DNA of 64,000 bases, from contig CAJXJR010000003.1 in NCBI GenBank assembly GCA_913055155.1, forward strand, positions 186,001-250,000, in the 5' to 3' direction. The notes under the pieces are model-generated. The model ran no database searches and was not told the origin of the DNA. It saw nothing but the letters and a program-made list of their open reading frames with translations. The position numbers and the translations under genes are program-made. Below, piece by piece: positions 1-10,344 of the stretch. The stretch comes from an uncultured Erythrobacter sp. (GTDB lineage Bacteria; Pseudomonadota; Alphaproteobacteria; Sphingomonadales; Sphingomonadaceae). The stretch's first letter is position 1. Every line of letters begins with the position of its first letter.

Positions 1-1430
1 TCGTCGAACCGCTGCGCTTCGCCAAGGGCATCCTGGCTGTTGCGCTCGGCAAGGTAGCTGGCCAGCTGGCGCCCGACCACGCGGAGCAGGTCGAAGTCCT
101 CCCAGTCCAGCCGCCGCGCCACTGTGGGCCGGGCCAGCACCACGACGCCCACCAGCCGCTCGTAATGCAGCAGCGGCACCAGCGCCCAGGATCGTTCGTC
201 CTCCACCAGCCACTCCGGCGTGGCGACTGCGGGCACCTGCTCGGCATCGCCGGCGCGAAGGTCATCGAGGTCGACGATGAACTGGTTTTCGGCCAGGAAC
301 CTTGCCCCCAGCGCATCGATCGCTTCGGCGGGCACGTCGATACCCGGCCATTGCCAGCGCGCCTCCAGCGCAAGGCCACCCTCTTCGCGCGGAGTCAGCA
401 GCAGGCCTGCCGGGCTGTCGGTAATGTCTGCCACCGCCTGCACCGCGCGTTCCGGCAGCGGCGGCGCCTGCGGCCCGGCTCGACCGATGGTATCGGTAAA
501 ACGCAGCCATTCGGCGCGGTAGTCATAGCGGTGCTGGAACAGGTTCTTCGACAGCGTCACGCGCAGCCAGCCGCGCAGCTTTTTCGATGGCAGCACCGTC
601 AGCGCAACCACGCTGGCAAGCAGCACGAACCCGGTCTGCAACATGCGCCCGTAGTCGCTGCCAAGGTAAGCAAGGCCCTGTGCCACCACCACCATCACCA
701 CCAGGTAGGCGCCGATCAGCAGCAGCGAGAACGACTGGAATGTGAAGCTGCGCGAAGGGCTGAAACGCAATTCGCTTTCGTTGCGCACCAGGCCCATGGC
801 CAGCAGCACCACTGCCACCGCCAGCGCCACGCTGCGCAGGTGGATCAGCAGTTCGGGCATGGCATCGCCCAGATAGGCGACGGTGTAGAGGTTCAGGTCA
901 TACAGCCACAGCACCGCCAAGGCCGTGGCCGGCCACCGCAGGCCCTGCCGCGCCTGTGCTGCGGCGCCTGCGTAGAGGTTGTGCACCAGCACCAGCGCGC
1001 CGATGCAGAACAGCAGGCGGAAGGTGATGGCAAAGCGCAGCACCAGCAGTTCCGCCTCTGCCGATCCGCCATAGCGCAGAAGCACTGCAATGAAGGCGAA
1101 CTGCAGCAGTTCGACAAAGCCAAGCGCGAAGACCACCGGGCGAATGGGCCGCATCGACTTGTCGCGATCGTCGTGCCCGAACAGGCGGTATAGCATCCAC
1201 AGCCATGCGAGGTTACTGGCGATCGAGAAGATGCCGGTAGCGACATTTTCCGCCCCAAGGCCGATGATGGAAAAGGCCCATAGCGCCGAAACGAACAGCG
1301 CCGCAGCCGCGGCATTGACTGCCGGGCCCTGCGCGCGCTGGCTGGTCGCCAGCCACAGGGCCAGTGCCACCGCGCCGCAAGCGGTTACCAGGAATGCCAG
1401 GTAACTGGCGATATCCCAGAACGTGGTCAT
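1..1430 (-). CDS. prsK: XrtA/PEP-CTERM system histidine kinase PrsK (partial, runs off window start)
   Basis: Not in the ORF track because it is open at the edge. Reverse-strand translation from 1430 gives [36 protein letters not shown]..., then a multi-TM N-terminus and a GAF-like region. Start overlaps the stop... start junction of the neighbouring sugar transferase gene (TAATG). Confidence 0.8.
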   Translation of the reverse strand, partial: MTTFWDIASYLAFLVTACGAVALALWLATSQRAQGPAVNAAAAALFVSALWAFSIIGLGAENVATGIFSIASNLAWLWMLYRLFGHDDRDKSMRPIRPVVFALGFVELLQFAFIAVLLRYGGSAEAELLVLRFAITFRLLFCIGALVLVHNLYAGAAAQARQGLRWPATALAVLWLYDLNLYTVAYLGDAMPELLIHLRSVALAVAVVLLAMGLVRNESELRFSPSRSFTFQSFSLLLIGAYLVVMVVVAQGLAYLGSDYGRMLQTGFVLLASVVALTVLPSKKLRGWLRVTLSKNLFQHRYDYRAEWLRFTDTIGRAGPQAPPLPERAVQAVADITDSPAGLLLTPREEGGLALEARWQWPGIDVPAEAIDALGARFLAENQFIVDLDDLRAGDAEQVPAVATPEWLVEDERSWALVPLLHYERLVGVVVLARPTVARRLDWEDFDLLRVVGRQLASYLAERNSQDALGEAQRFD

Positions 1431-2815
1431 TACCGCGCCCCTTCCGGCCACAGCACCACGCGTAGCGTCTGCAGCATGATCAGCAGGTCAAGGAAGGGCG
1501 TGTAGTTCTTGGCGTAGTAGAGATTGTATTCCAGCTTGTGGCGGGAATCCTCGATGCTGGCGCCATAGGGATAGTTGATCTGCGCCCAGCCGGTGATGCC
1601 CGGCTTCACCATGTGTCGTTCGGCGTAGAAGGGCAGCTTGTCCTCCAGGTCGTCGACAAAGGTGGGCACTTCGGGGCGCGGGCCGACGAAGCTCATGTGA
1701 CCGCACAGCACGGTCCACACCTGCGGCAATTCGTCGATCCGCACCTTGCGGATGAAGGCGCCGACGCGAGTGATGCGCGGATCGTTCTTTTCCGCCCACT
1801 TGGCCCCGTCCTTCTCCGCATCGGTGCACATGCTACGCAGCTTGATGAGTTCGAAGGTCTGGCCGTAGAGGCCCACGCGCTTCTGGCGGAAGAAGGCCGG
1901 CCCCCTGCTTTCCAGTTTCACGATCACGGCAAACAACGCAATCACCGGGAAGGTGAGCAGCAACAGCAGGCCGCTGGCGACTATGTCGAAAACCCGCTTG
2001 GCGAACGAAGAGATCGCGCGGCCCGAGGAGAACCCGTCGGAAAAGATCAGCCAGCTGGGGTTGAGCGTGTCGAGATCGACACGGCCGGTTTCACGCTCCA
2101 TGAAGCTGGAGAACTCGTTGACGTGAACCCCTGCCGTCTTCACCCGCAGTAGGTCTTTCAAAGGCAGCGAGTTGCGCCGTTCTTCCAGCGCCAGCACCAC
2201 TTCGGTAGCGCCCAGCCCGGTCACGTGGCCGGAAAGGTCGGCAATGGCAGAGCGTTGCACCGCACCCGGCACCAGGTCGGCCGATTCCGTCATGCTGACA
2301 AAGCCGACGATGGTGAAGCCGCTGCCTTCCTTTTCCGAAAGGTCCTTCAGCCGCTGCGCCCGCGCGCCGGCGCCCAGCACCAGGATACGGCGACGAAAGG
2401 CCGAGGTGCCCAGCAGCCCGCCCACGAGCATGCGGTTTAGCACCAGCAGTACGGCTGCCAGCGCCATCGCGTAGAGCAGGATGGAGCGCCAGTAGGTGTG
2501 CCCCGGCAGCAGGAAGTCGAGGAGCGCAAGCGCCAGGATCGTCAGGCTGATCGCCACAAGCAGTCGGGCGCAGGCAAAGCGGAGCGAACGCAGCGCTTCG
2601 GATCCGTAGACGCCCACCGCGATCATAGCTGCCAGCGTGGTGACGGCATAGCCGACCAGCGGGCCAAGCCGCGAGGCCATGTCGCCTGCCTCAGCATCGA
2701 TCTGGCTGACGCGCAGGTTCCAGGCCAGGTCGGCCGCGATGAACAGCAACACGAAATCCAGCGCACCCAGCAACAGCACCGCGTGGGGAATGTAGTGTTT
2801 GAAGAGACGGACCAT
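1430..2815 (-). CDS. TIGR03013-like XrtA/PEP-CTERM sugar transferase (polyprenyl glycosylphosphotransferase)
   Basis: N-terminal TM helices and a C-terminal bacterial sugar transferase domain ([57 protein letters not shown]). Confidence 0.88.
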   Translation of the reverse strand: MVRLFKHYIPHAVLLLGALDFVLLFIAADLAWNLRVSQIDAEAGDMASRLGPLVGYAVTTLAAMIAVGVYGSEALRSLRFACARLLVAISLTILALALLDFLLPGHTYWRSILLYAMALAAVLLVLNRMLVGGLLGTSAFRRRILVLGAGARAQRLKDLSEKEGSGFTIVGFVSMTESADLVPGAVQRSAIADLSGHVTGLGATEVVLALEERRNSLPLKDLLRVKTAGVHVNEFSSFMERETGRVDLDTLNPSWLIFSDGFSSGRAISSFAKRVFDIVASGLLLLLTFPVIALFAVIVKLESRGPAFFRQKRVGLYGQTFELIKLRSMCTDAEKDGAKWAEKNDPRITRVGAFIRKVRIDELPQVWTVLCGHMSFVGPRPEVPTFVDDLEDKLPFYAERHMVKPGITGWAQINYPYGASIEDSRHKLEYNLYYAKNYTPFLDLLIMLQTLRVVLWPEGAR

Positions 2816-3058
2816 TGCGCCAACCGTTCAACGCCGGAGGGATTTCCGGCTATGGCCTCGGTTAACGGCGAGGTGTGAAATGTCGGTAAACTTTACACCC
2901 GAAAGCCACAGCAAGGCGCTGAAACAAGGATTCCTGCGCGATTGCGCGGTACTGCCAAAGTGGTGCAGACCCTCGCAAAACCTCTAGAATCACGGATAAC
3001 CGCGAATTAACCACGTCCCGGTCGGAGCGATTAACGGATCTGCGGTAAGGCGCGCAGC

Positions 3059-3568
3059 ATGGCGAAGCTTTCCAAGCCCCCTGTACCGGTCAAGATGTAC
3101 AAGCACTTCGCTGCCGTCACGATCGTGATGACGGCGGCAATTGCCATGTTCGCCGATGAGGACCAGCGCGCCGTGGCCGAGGCCAGGGAGCCACGCATGG
3201 TGGCGCAGACGGAGCGCTCGAATACCACACCCGCTTTTGGTGAAGCCCGGCTGGTGCGGGCCGAAGCAGAGGTGCAGGGATCGTTCGGCAGCGAAGGCGA
3301 CGATGGCTTTGGCCAGCCGATGCTGGAAACGGGCGGGGATAACCGTTCGTCCATCGCCCGCCGCGCAGTCAGTAACAGCCGACAGGCGCTGCCCAACATG
3401 ACGCCGGAAGAAGTGGCCGCGCTTAGCCAGGAAGAATACGAACGCCTGCTTGAACTGTATGCCGCCGCCGGTGTGATCGAGGACATCGACCGCAGCGCAC
3501 AGATGAGCGAAGTGGAAGCCGCGTCTGCCCGCCGCTCGGGCCACTTTGGCGCGGGTAGCGACAGCTGA
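3059..3568 (+). CDS. hypothetical protein, single N-terminal TM then low-complexity region
   Basis: Open ORF of 169 aa, MAKLSKPPVPVKMYKHFAAVTIVMTAAIAMFA...; overlapping minus-strand ORFs have less protein-like composition. Confidence 0.6.
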   Translation: MAKLSKPPVPVKMYKHFAAVTIVMTAAIAMFADEDQRAVAEAREPRMVAQTERSNTTPAFGEARLVRAEAEVQGSFGSEGDDGFGQPMLETGGDNRSSIARRAVSNSRQALPNMTPEEVAALSQEEYERLLELYAAAGVIEDIDRSAQMSEVEAASARRSGHFGAGSDS

Positions 3569-3586
3569 GCTGCCTCCCTTCGCCGG

Positions 3587-5437
3587 CTACATTCCGTAAG
3601 TCACCACCAGCAGGAAACTGAGTGTGGTCACCATTATCAGCACCAGCGGCACGCCGGTGCGCAGGTAGTCTGCGAAGGAGTAGTTCCCCTCCGCCATGAT
3701 GAGCATGTTGGTCTGGTAGGCGATAGGCGTGGCATAACACAGGTTACAGCCGAACAGCACGGCCAGGATCAGCGGTTCCTGCGGCAGGCCCAGCTGGCTG
3801 GCGATGTTGAACGCAATCGGCGTGCCCACCGTGGCCGCCGTCGCGTTGGAGGCAAAGTTGGTCAGCAGCGTGACGAACAGCATGATCGCGGCCAGCACGC
3901 CTGCCGCAGGCAGGTATTGCAGGCCCATCGCCAGCAATTCGCCCAGCCAGGCCGCGGCCCCGCTATCGAGGATGATGCGCCCGATGGCGATGGAGGCGGC
4001 GACCAGCACGATTACCTTTCCGGAAAGCGCCCTGCCCACCCGGTCGAACTTCACGCAGCCGGTCACGAACATCAGGATCGCGCCTGCCAGCGCCGAGATC
4101 GCGATCGGCATCTTTAGCAGGTAGAACCCTTCGCTGCCGAACCACGGAATGCCGACCGAGGCCAGCGCCACCGCGCCGAACATGATAAGGGCGGCAATCG
4201 TCGCTTTGGACCGGCGCGGCACGTCCTTGCCGCCTTCCAGCTGCAACAGGCTGTCACCCGATGCAAAGGCTTGCAGGCCGTCGGGCAACCCGGTCACCAG
4301 CAGCACGTCACCTTCGGCAAAGCGGATATCGCTGCTGCCCGGTTCTGACGCACCGATCGGTCGCTGCGGCCGGTGGATGCCAAGCACGGCAACGCCGTAG
4401 TGATCGGCAATGCCGGATCCGGGCAAGGTACGGCCAAGGATGCGGCTGTCCGCCGTCACCACCATTTCCACCACCTGGATATCCTCGCCGATCGCGCGCG
4501 AACGGCGGGCGATGCGGTCGATCACCCAGCTTGGCGCGACTTCGCTGCGGAACACCCGCATAACTTCTTCCAGGCCCTGGTGCGTGCCCGAAATCAGCAG
4601 GCGCTGGCCCACTTCGAAGGCGCCGACAGGACGTTCCTCGAACCGGAACTCGTCAGGCAGACGCTCGACGATCTCGTCGAAATGCTTGCCTGCCAGGTCG
4701 CTGTTGGGAGTGACACGAAGACGGGCGTAGAACCGGCGTTCCTGCTTTTCGTCGTCAGTTGAATTATCGGGCAGCAGCCGCGGCATTACCAGCCACAGGT
4801 AGGGAAAGGCTACCAGGGCGGCCATCAGCACGATCGGCGTATAGTGGAACACCGACATCTGCGGCATGCCGAGGTCGCGCGCGATGCCGACAACCAGCAG
4901 GTTGGTGGAGGTGCCGATGGTGGTCGCCATGCCGCCGATCAGGACGGCGGCGTTGAGCGGGATCAGCGTCTTCGAAGCCGGCATCGCCCCGCGCTGCGCC
5001 AGGGCCACGAAGATCGGCAGCAGCAGCACCAGCACGGGCGTATCGTTGACGATCATCGACAGCACCAGCGCCAGCAGCAGCGAAACCAGCAAGCCGAGTT
5101 GCAGGTTGATCTTCCACACCCGCTCCAGCGCGCGCGCGGCAGGCTCCAGCGCGCCGGTAACCACCAGTCCGCGGCCCATGATCATCAGAGCGCAGATGGT
5201 AATCAGCGCGTAGTGGCCAAACCCGCCGAAGGCCAGCACCAACCCGTCGGTCGGCTGAGTATGCGGCAGCGGATAGAAATACAGGAACACCGCGATGATC
5301 GCGATGGTCAGCAGCGAGATGATCTCGGTCGACACGCGCCCACGGGCAAAGGCGATGAACACGCCCAGCGTCAGCACCATTGCGGCGATGGCATGGAAGG
5401 AGGGGACTTCGATCACGGTCGAGGTGACAAATCCCAA
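3587..5437 (-). CDS. SLC13/DASS family permease with TrkA-C domains
   Basis: 616 aa, many TM segments, two central RCK_C-like soluble repeats, motifs such as NDTPVLVLLLPI, IGTSTNLLV and TNFASNATAA. Confidence 0.85.
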   Translation of the reverse strand: MGFVTSTVIEVPSFHAIAAMVLTLGVFIAFARGRVSTEIISLLTIAIIAVFLYFYPLPHTQPTDGLVLAFGGFGHYALITICALMIMGRGLVVTGALEPAARALERVWKINLQLGLLVSLLLALVLSMIVNDTPVLVLLLPIFVALAQRGAMPASKTLIPLNAAVLIGGMATTIGTSTNLLVVGIARDLGMPQMSVFHYTPIVLMAALVAFPYLWLVMPRLLPDNSTDDEKQERRFYARLRVTPNSDLAGKHFDEIVERLPDEFRFEERPVGAFEVGQRLLISGTHQGLEEVMRVFRSEVAPSWVIDRIARRSRAIGEDIQVVEMVVTADSRILGRTLPGSGIADHYGVAVLGIHRPQRPIGASEPGSSDIRFAEGDVLLVTGLPDGLQAFASGDSLLQLEGGKDVPRRSKATIAALIMFGAVALASVGIPWFGSEGFYLLKMPIAISALAGAILMFVTGCVKFDRVGRALSGKVIVLVAASIAIGRIILDSGAAAWLGELLAMGLQYLPAAGVLAAIMLFVTLLTNFASNATAATVGTPIAFNIASQLGLPQEPLILAVLFGCNLCYATPIAYQTNMLIMAEGNYSFADYLRTGVPLVLIMVTTLSFLLVVTYGM

Positions 5438-5502
5438 AGGCTTGCGGCAAGATCAAGCGAATTTCGCCTTTTTCGCCTGACATCTAAACTTGCTTGCCTG
5501 CC

Positions 5503-5587
5503 TGGTACCTCCGGCCGGACTCGAACCGGCACTTCCGAAGAAACTCGATTTTGAGTCGAGCGCGTCTACCAATTCCGCCACGGAGGC
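5503..5587 (-). tRNA. tRNA-Leu(CAA), CCA encoded
   Basis: Reverse complement GCCTCCGTGGCGGAATTGGTAGACGCGCTCGACTCAAAATCGAGTTTCTTCGGAAGTGCCGGTTCGAGTCCGGCCGGAGGTACCA; anticodon loop CTCAAAA. Confidence 0.95.
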
Positions 5588-5614
5588 CCCTTGGGCAGGA
5601 CAGCGCGCTTAGCG

Positions 5615-6433
5615 TTACTTGAGCGCGGCGGCAATCTGCTTGTGCAGGCGTGAGTGCATCTGGTCGTTGCCGGCGATCACCTGCTTGTCGCAAATCGGCT
5701 GCGAACGACCGCGATAGTCGGAGACGAAGCCACCCGCTTCGCGCACCAGCAGGCAGCCCGCAGCGGTATCCCATGGCGACAGGTCGCTTTCCCAAAACCC
5801 GTCGTAGCGCCCGGCAGCAACCCAGGCGAGATCGAGCGCGGCAGAACCGAAGCGGCGAATGCCCGCCACTTTCGGGCCCACGGCACCGAAAATGCGCGCC
5901 CATTCGGCGAAGTCGCCATGGCCCTGGTACGGCGTCCCCGTGGCAATCAGCGCTTCGTCCAGGTGGCGGCGGCCGGATACGCGCAGGCGCCCGTCGTGCA
6001 GCCATGCGCCGCGCGTCTTTTCTGCCCAGAAGGTCTCGTCGGTAATCGGCTGGTAGATGACCGCGGCGGTCACATCGCCCCAGTCGTCGCTGCCCAGCTT
6101 GCGCTCCTGCACGGCGATGCTGATCGCGAAATGCGGAATGCCGTGAAGGAAGTTGCTGGTGCCATCGAGCGGATCGATGATGAAGCGCGGCTGCCCTTCC
6201 TCGCCCTCGATCTCGCCCGCTTCTTCCAGCAGGAAGCCCCAGCCCGGACGCGCGACCTTTAGCTCGTCCCACAGGATGCGTTCGGCTGCCTGGTCCGCCT
6301 TGGAAACGAAGTCGCTCGGGCCCTTGCGGCTGACCTGCAAGTGCTCGACTTCACCGAAATCGCGGCGCAACCGGCCACCCGCCTTGCGAGCAGCCTTTTC
6401 CATCACGCGGATAAGACCTGAAATTGCAGCCAT
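5615..6433 (-). CDS. suhB: inositol monophosphatase family protein
   Basis: 272 aa with DPLDGTSNFLHGIPHFAISIAV and WDTAAGCLLVREAGG motifs. Confidence 0.88.
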   Translation of the reverse strand: MAAISGLIRVMEKAARKAGGRLRRDFGEVEHLQVSRKGPSDFVSKADQAAERILWDELKVARPGWGFLLEEAGEIEGEEGQPRFIIDPLDGTSNFLHGIPHFAISIAVQERKLGSDDWGDVTAAVIYQPITDETFWAEKTRGAWLHDGRLRVSGRRHLDEALIATGTPYQGHGDFAEWARIFGAVGPKVAGIRRFGSAALDLAWVAAGRYDGFWESDLSPWDTAAGCLLVREAGGFVSDYRGRSQPICDKQVIAGNDQMHSRLHKQIAAALK

Positions 6434-6439
6434 GTGCGT

Positions 6440-7003
6440 TTAGCCAGCCTTCCCGACGTAGGACTGTTCGTAGACATCCACGATGATGCGCGTGCCGCTT
6501 TCGATGTGCGGCGGCACCATGATGCGCACGCCATTGTCGAGCACCGCGGGCTTGTAGCTGGAAGAGGCAGTCTGCCCCTTCACCACGGCATCGGCCTCGA
6601 CGATCTCGGCTTCCACCTGCTGCGGCAGCTGCACGCTGATGGGCTTTTCCTCCCACAGCTCAAGCGAGACCTGCATGCCGTCCTGCAGGAATGGGCGTGC
6701 ATCACCCAGGAGGTCGCTCGGCAGGTTGATCTGTTCGTAGGTGTCGGTGTCCATGAATACCAGCATGTCGCCATCTTCATACAGGAACTGGTAGTCCTTG
6801 GTATCGAGGCGCACCTTCTCCACCGTGTCGGCGCTGCGGAAGCGGACGTTGGTCTTGCGGCCGTCGATCAGGTTCTTCATCTCGACCTGCATGTAGGCCC
6901 CGCCCTTGCCCGGCTGGGTGTGCTGGATCTTGGCGACTTTCCAGATGCCGCCTTCATATTCGATGATGTTGCCGGGACGGATGTCCACGCCGCTGATTTT
7001 CAT
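6440..7003 (-). CDS. efp: elongation factor P
   Basis: [45 protein letters not shown]...; full-length EF-P with the PGKGGA loop. Confidence 0.97.
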   Translation of the reverse strand: MKISGVDIRPGNIIEYEGGIWKVAKIQHTQPGKGGAYMQVEMKNLIDGRKTNVRFRSADTVEKVRLDTKDYQFLYEDGDMLVFMDTDTYEQINLPSDLLGDARPFLQDGMQVSLELWEEKPISVQLPQQVEAEIVEADAVVKGQTASSSYKPAVLDNGVRIMVPPHIESGTRIIVDVYEQSYVGKAG

Positions 7004-7133
7004 TGCTACTCGCCTCGAGTGTTTTCGGGATTGCGCCGCGCCCTACCCGCAAGCGCGCGCGGCGGCAAGCCAAGAGGATATGCCGGGTCGATGTTCATGA
7101 CGCGCTAAGCGGCAGCTGCTATGGGCACAGGCC

Positions 7134-7499
7134 ATGAACCGCATCACGATTTCCCTCGCGCTCGCCGCATCCCTCCCGGTTGCAGCCGCCCTTGCCGCGC
7201 CCGCCCTTGCCCAGGGCCAGATCGGCACCATCGAACGCGGCGCCTACCTTTGCGAACTGCCGGGCGATGCCGCCGGTGCAGTGGGCATTCCCCAGCCGGA
7301 GGAAAGCTTCACCATCGAAAGCGCCTCGCGCTATTCCTCACCACAGGGCGATGGCACCTACCTGCGCCGTGGCAATCGCCTGACCATGACCAGCGGGCCG
7401 CGCAACGGCGACAGCTACGAAGTGGTAGGGCGCGGTTTCCTGCGCAAGATCGTGAACGGCGAAGTCAGCCGCCTGCGCTGCGTGCGGCAGGCGAGCTAG
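7134..7499 (+). CDS. hypothetical exported protein
   Basis: 121 aa with signal peptide MNRITISLALAASLPVAAALAAPALAQ. Confidence 0.6.
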   Translation: MNRITISLALAASLPVAAALAAPALAQGQIGTIERGAYLCELPGDAAGAVGIPQPEESFTIESASRYSSPQGDGTYLRRGNRLTMTSGPRNGDSYEVVGRGFLRKIVNGEVSRLRCVRQAS

Positions 7500-7506
7500 C
7501 GGCGGG

Positions 7507-8184
7507 TCAACCCCGCTCGCGCACCAGCAGCGGATAGGGATTGACCGACGTCGCCGGTTCCCACCACTCGGCGTTGGGCGTGGTGCGCATCACTTCGAAA
7601 TGCAGATGCGGTTCGTCGGGCTCGGCATTACCGGTCGTGCCGACAGTGCCCAGCCGTTGCCCGCGCCGCACCTGCTGGCCTTCGTTCAGCCCAGGCGCAT
7701 ATTCATCCAGGTGGGCATAGTAGTAGATCGTCCGGCGGTCTTCCGAGCGGATGAAGATGGTTTTGCCACCCGCATCGGAGCGGAACATGCGCTCCAGCGT
7801 GCCCGGCGCCGAGGCAACGACGCTGGTCCCTGCCTCCGCCGGGATATCCAGCGCCTCGTGCAGGCGCGTGCCGCCGCCGCGTTCGTCGCTGAAGGTGTCG
7901 ACCAGGTCGGTGGCAGACAGGCCCATCACGGGGATCACCAGCGTTGCCGTCTCTTCCGCTGGCGGGGTGGAGACATTGTCGCGGTTGCCGACCGGTTCGT
8001 CTTCGGCGGTTTCCGCCTCGGCAGAGGCTTCCGGTGCCGGGGCCCGGTTGGCGGCAATCTCGGCTTCGATCGCCTCGTTCTCCGCCCGGTCGAGCACGAA
8101 AGCGCCTGTGACGATCCAGCCCGCCGAAACAAGCGTGGCAGTGACTGCGGCGACTTGCACCTTCTCGACGAATGCGGATGCCAT
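7507..8184 (-). CDS. M23 family metallopeptidase
   Basis: LHEALDIPAEAGTSVVASAPGTL ... GNAEPDEPHLHFEVMR; start taken at internal Met MASAFVEKVQ. Confidence 0.85.
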   Translation of the reverse strand: MASAFVEKVQVAAVTATLVSAGWIVTGAFVLDRAENEAIEAEIAANRAPAPEASAEAETAEDEPVGNRDNVSTPPAEETATLVIPVMGLSATDLVDTFSDERGGGTRLHEALDIPAEAGTSVVASAPGTLERMFRSDAGGKTIFIRSEDRRTIYYYAHLDEYAPGLNEGQQVRRGQRLGTVGTTGNAEPDEPHLHFEVMRTTPNAEWWEPATSVNPYPLLVRERG

Positions 8185-8231
8185 GGTCAGGGATGATACC
8201 GAAAGCCGGGAAGAGCGCAATCGCCCAAGGG

Positions 8232-8864
8232 TCAGCCAGCGTCGGTGATGGCCTTTGCAAAAGCCTGGATCGCTGCCACCTCGTCACCACCCCACACCGC
8301 GTGCGAAACGGCCAGGAAGTCAGCGCCGGCCTGCACCAGCGGGCCGCAGTTGGACGGGGTGATACCGCCTATGGCGACACAGGGAATCTCGAACAGCGAA
8401 CTCCACCACTGCAGGATCTCCGGTTCGGGCCGATGCTCGCTGGCCTTGGTCTCGCTGGGGAAGAAGGCACCGAAGGCAACATAATCCGCGCCTGCCTCGC
8501 CCGCTTCCATCGCCAGGTGGCGGCTGGCGTGGCAGGTAACGCCGATCTGCATCTCGCGTCCCAGCTCCTCGCGCGCCTCGCGCACGTCCCCATCGGACTG
8601 ACCAAGGTGTACGCCGTCCGCCTTCAGTCGCTTCACCAGCGGCACGCTGTCGTTGACGATAAAGCCCACGTCGCGCGCCGCGCAGACTTCCTGCAGCGGC
8701 GCAGCCAGCCGAGCGGCTTCATGCTGGTCCACGTCCTTAAGGCGGAACTGGAAGGCCGTGGCCAACCCCTCGCCCGCCGCCAGCGCGCGGTCCAGCCGGT
8801 CGGGAAAGTCGCCGCCGACATCGAGCGGCGAAATCAGGTACAGTTGGCAATCGGGTGCGTTCAT
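8232..8864 (-). CDS. thiE: thiamine phosphate synthase (ThiE/TenI family)
   Basis: TIM-barrel signature: FIVNDSVPLVKRLKADGVHLGQSDGDVREAR, YVAFGAFFPSETK, VAIGGITPSNCGPLVQAGADFLAVSHAVW. Confidence 0.82.
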   Translation of the reverse strand: MNAPDCQLYLISPLDVGGDFPDRLDRALAAGEGLATAFQFRLKDVDQHEAARLAAPLQEVCAARDVGFIVNDSVPLVKRLKADGVHLGQSDGDVREAREELGREMQIGVTCHASRHLAMEAGEAGADYVAFGAFFPSETKASEHRPEPEILQWWSSLFEIPCVAIGGITPSNCGPLVQAGADFLAVSHAVWGGDEVAAIQAFAKAITDAG

Positions 8865-8899
8865 GCCAGCGCCATTAGCAAGGGGTTATCGACGCGCAA

Positions 8900-9310
8900 A
8901 TGCTTATCCGCTCCATCATCGTCCTTGGCCTTGGCGGGCTGGCCGTGTCCTGCACCATACCCGCAAGCAGCGAAACAGACTGCGGTGGCACGCCGTGCGC
9001 CGCGATCGGCGAACCTTTCGAAAGCGGTGAAGCGACGATCACCGCTCTCGAAGTGCTGGAAGATAGCCGTTGCCCGGTCGGTGCGCAGTGTATCCAGGCA
9101 GGCGATGTGCGCATCCGCGCGCTGGTAAGCCGCGGTCAACGCGAGCGGGAAATCGAACTGACGACCGGTGAACCGGCGGAAATCGTCTCTGGCACGCTGA
9201 CCTTCACGCAGGCCTGGCCGGAGATGTCGCTTGAAACCCCGATCGAGGATCCGCAAGCCTATCGCTTCAATTTCAGCTGGGTCCCGCACATGCTGAACCG
9301 GTTGGACTAG
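8900..9310 (+). CDS. hypothetical lipoprotein
   Basis: 136 aa, hydrophobic leader ending LAVSC (lipobox-like), contains EDSRCPVGAQCIQAGDV. Confidence 0.6.
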   Translation: MLIRSIIVLGLGGLAVSCTIPASSETDCGGTPCAAIGEPFESGEATITALEVLEDSRCPVGAQCIQAGDVRIRALVSRGQREREIELTTGEPAEIVSGTLTFTQAWPEMSLETPIEDPQAYRFNFSWVPHMLNRLD

Positions 9311-10194
9311 GCGACCGAAGCCGCCGCGATCCTGTCGATGGCCTTGCCCAGCGCGGCGTCGAATTCTGCATCGCTCTGCTGCGCGCGCAGGTCTTGCAGC
9401 AGGGCGCGGCTGAAGCTGGCAATCATGCCGTGGTTCTTCGCCAGTTCCTCGCAGGCTTCGTCAGTCGAATAGCCGCCCGACAGCGCGACGACGCTCAGCA
9501 CCTTGGGGTGCTCGACCAGCTCCTTGTAAAGGTTGGGCTTCACCGGGATCGACAGCTTCAGCATCACCTTGCGATCGTCGGCAAGCTTGTCGAGGTTCTT
9601 CAAGATCTCGGCCTTGAGGATCTCCTCGCCGTCGGCGCGGTCGGCCGCCTTGATGTCGTACTCCGGTTCCAGGATCGGCATCAGGCCGGCATCGATCACG
9701 CGGTTGCCGACTTCGAACTGCTGCGCGACGATATCGGCAATTCCCTTGGGATTGGCGGACTTGATGACGGAGCGTTCCTTGGTGCCGAACATGCCCTTCG
9801 CCACCGACTTTTCCAGCAGCGCATCGAGCTTGGTCAGCGGCTCCATCAGCTGCACGCCGTTCTCTTCATCGGCCAAACCCTGGTCGACCTTGATGAAAGG
9901 CACCACGCCGCGTTCCTTCAGCGCGTCAGCCGTGGGCTTGCCGTCGACTTCGCCATCCATCGTCTTCTCGAACAGGATTGCACCGATAACCTTGCCATTG
10001 GCGAAGCTTGGCGAGGTGATGACGCGGCTGCGCATCTCGTGGATCTTCGCGAACATCTCGTCTTCGCCGTTCCACTCGTCCTCGCTGACGCCGTAACCGG
10101 CCAGCGCCTTGGGCGTGGAGCCGCCCGACTGGTCAAGTGCGGCGATAAAGCCTTGTCCTGCGGCGATCTTGGCGGTCATTTCCTCGGTGGTCAT
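9307..10194 (-). CDS. fda: class I fructose-bisphosphate aldolase
   Basis: AALDQSGGSTPKALAGYGV ... VMLKLSIPVKPNLYKEL ... VALSGGYS; bacterial class I FBA. Confidence 0.88.
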   Translation of the reverse strand: MTTEEMTAKIAAGQGFIAALDQSGGSTPKALAGYGVSEDEWNGEDEMFAKIHEMRSRVITSPSFANGKVIGAILFEKTMDGEVDGKPTADALKERGVVPFIKVDQGLADEENGVQLMEPLTKLDALLEKSVAKGMFGTKERSVIKSANPKGIADIVAQQFEVGNRVIDAGLMPILEPEYDIKAADRADGEEILKAEILKNLDKLADDRKVMLKLSIPVKPNLYKELVEHPKVLSVVALSGGYSTDEACEELAKNHGMIASFSRALLQDLRAQQSDAEFDAALGKAIDRIAAASVA

Positions 10195-10344
10195 GCGGAA
10201 GCTCCTCAGTTCCGGATTGGTTTGCCGAGGCTCCTATGCGGCGCTGCGGCGCAAGGCAAGTTGGGGTAACACATCCGTGCACAAGCACTGACGGGCAGAG
10301 CCCGCAAGCCCGACGAACACCCTGTAGGAAAGCGAAAATCCGCG

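Noticed and set aside
2816-3058. Sigma54 (TGGCAC-N5-TTGC) promoter for the PEP-CTERM sugar transferase or the divergent ORF
   Set aside because: Closest strings (TGGTGCAGACCCTCGCA and TGGCAGTACCGCGCAA) have the wrong GG-to-GC spacing.
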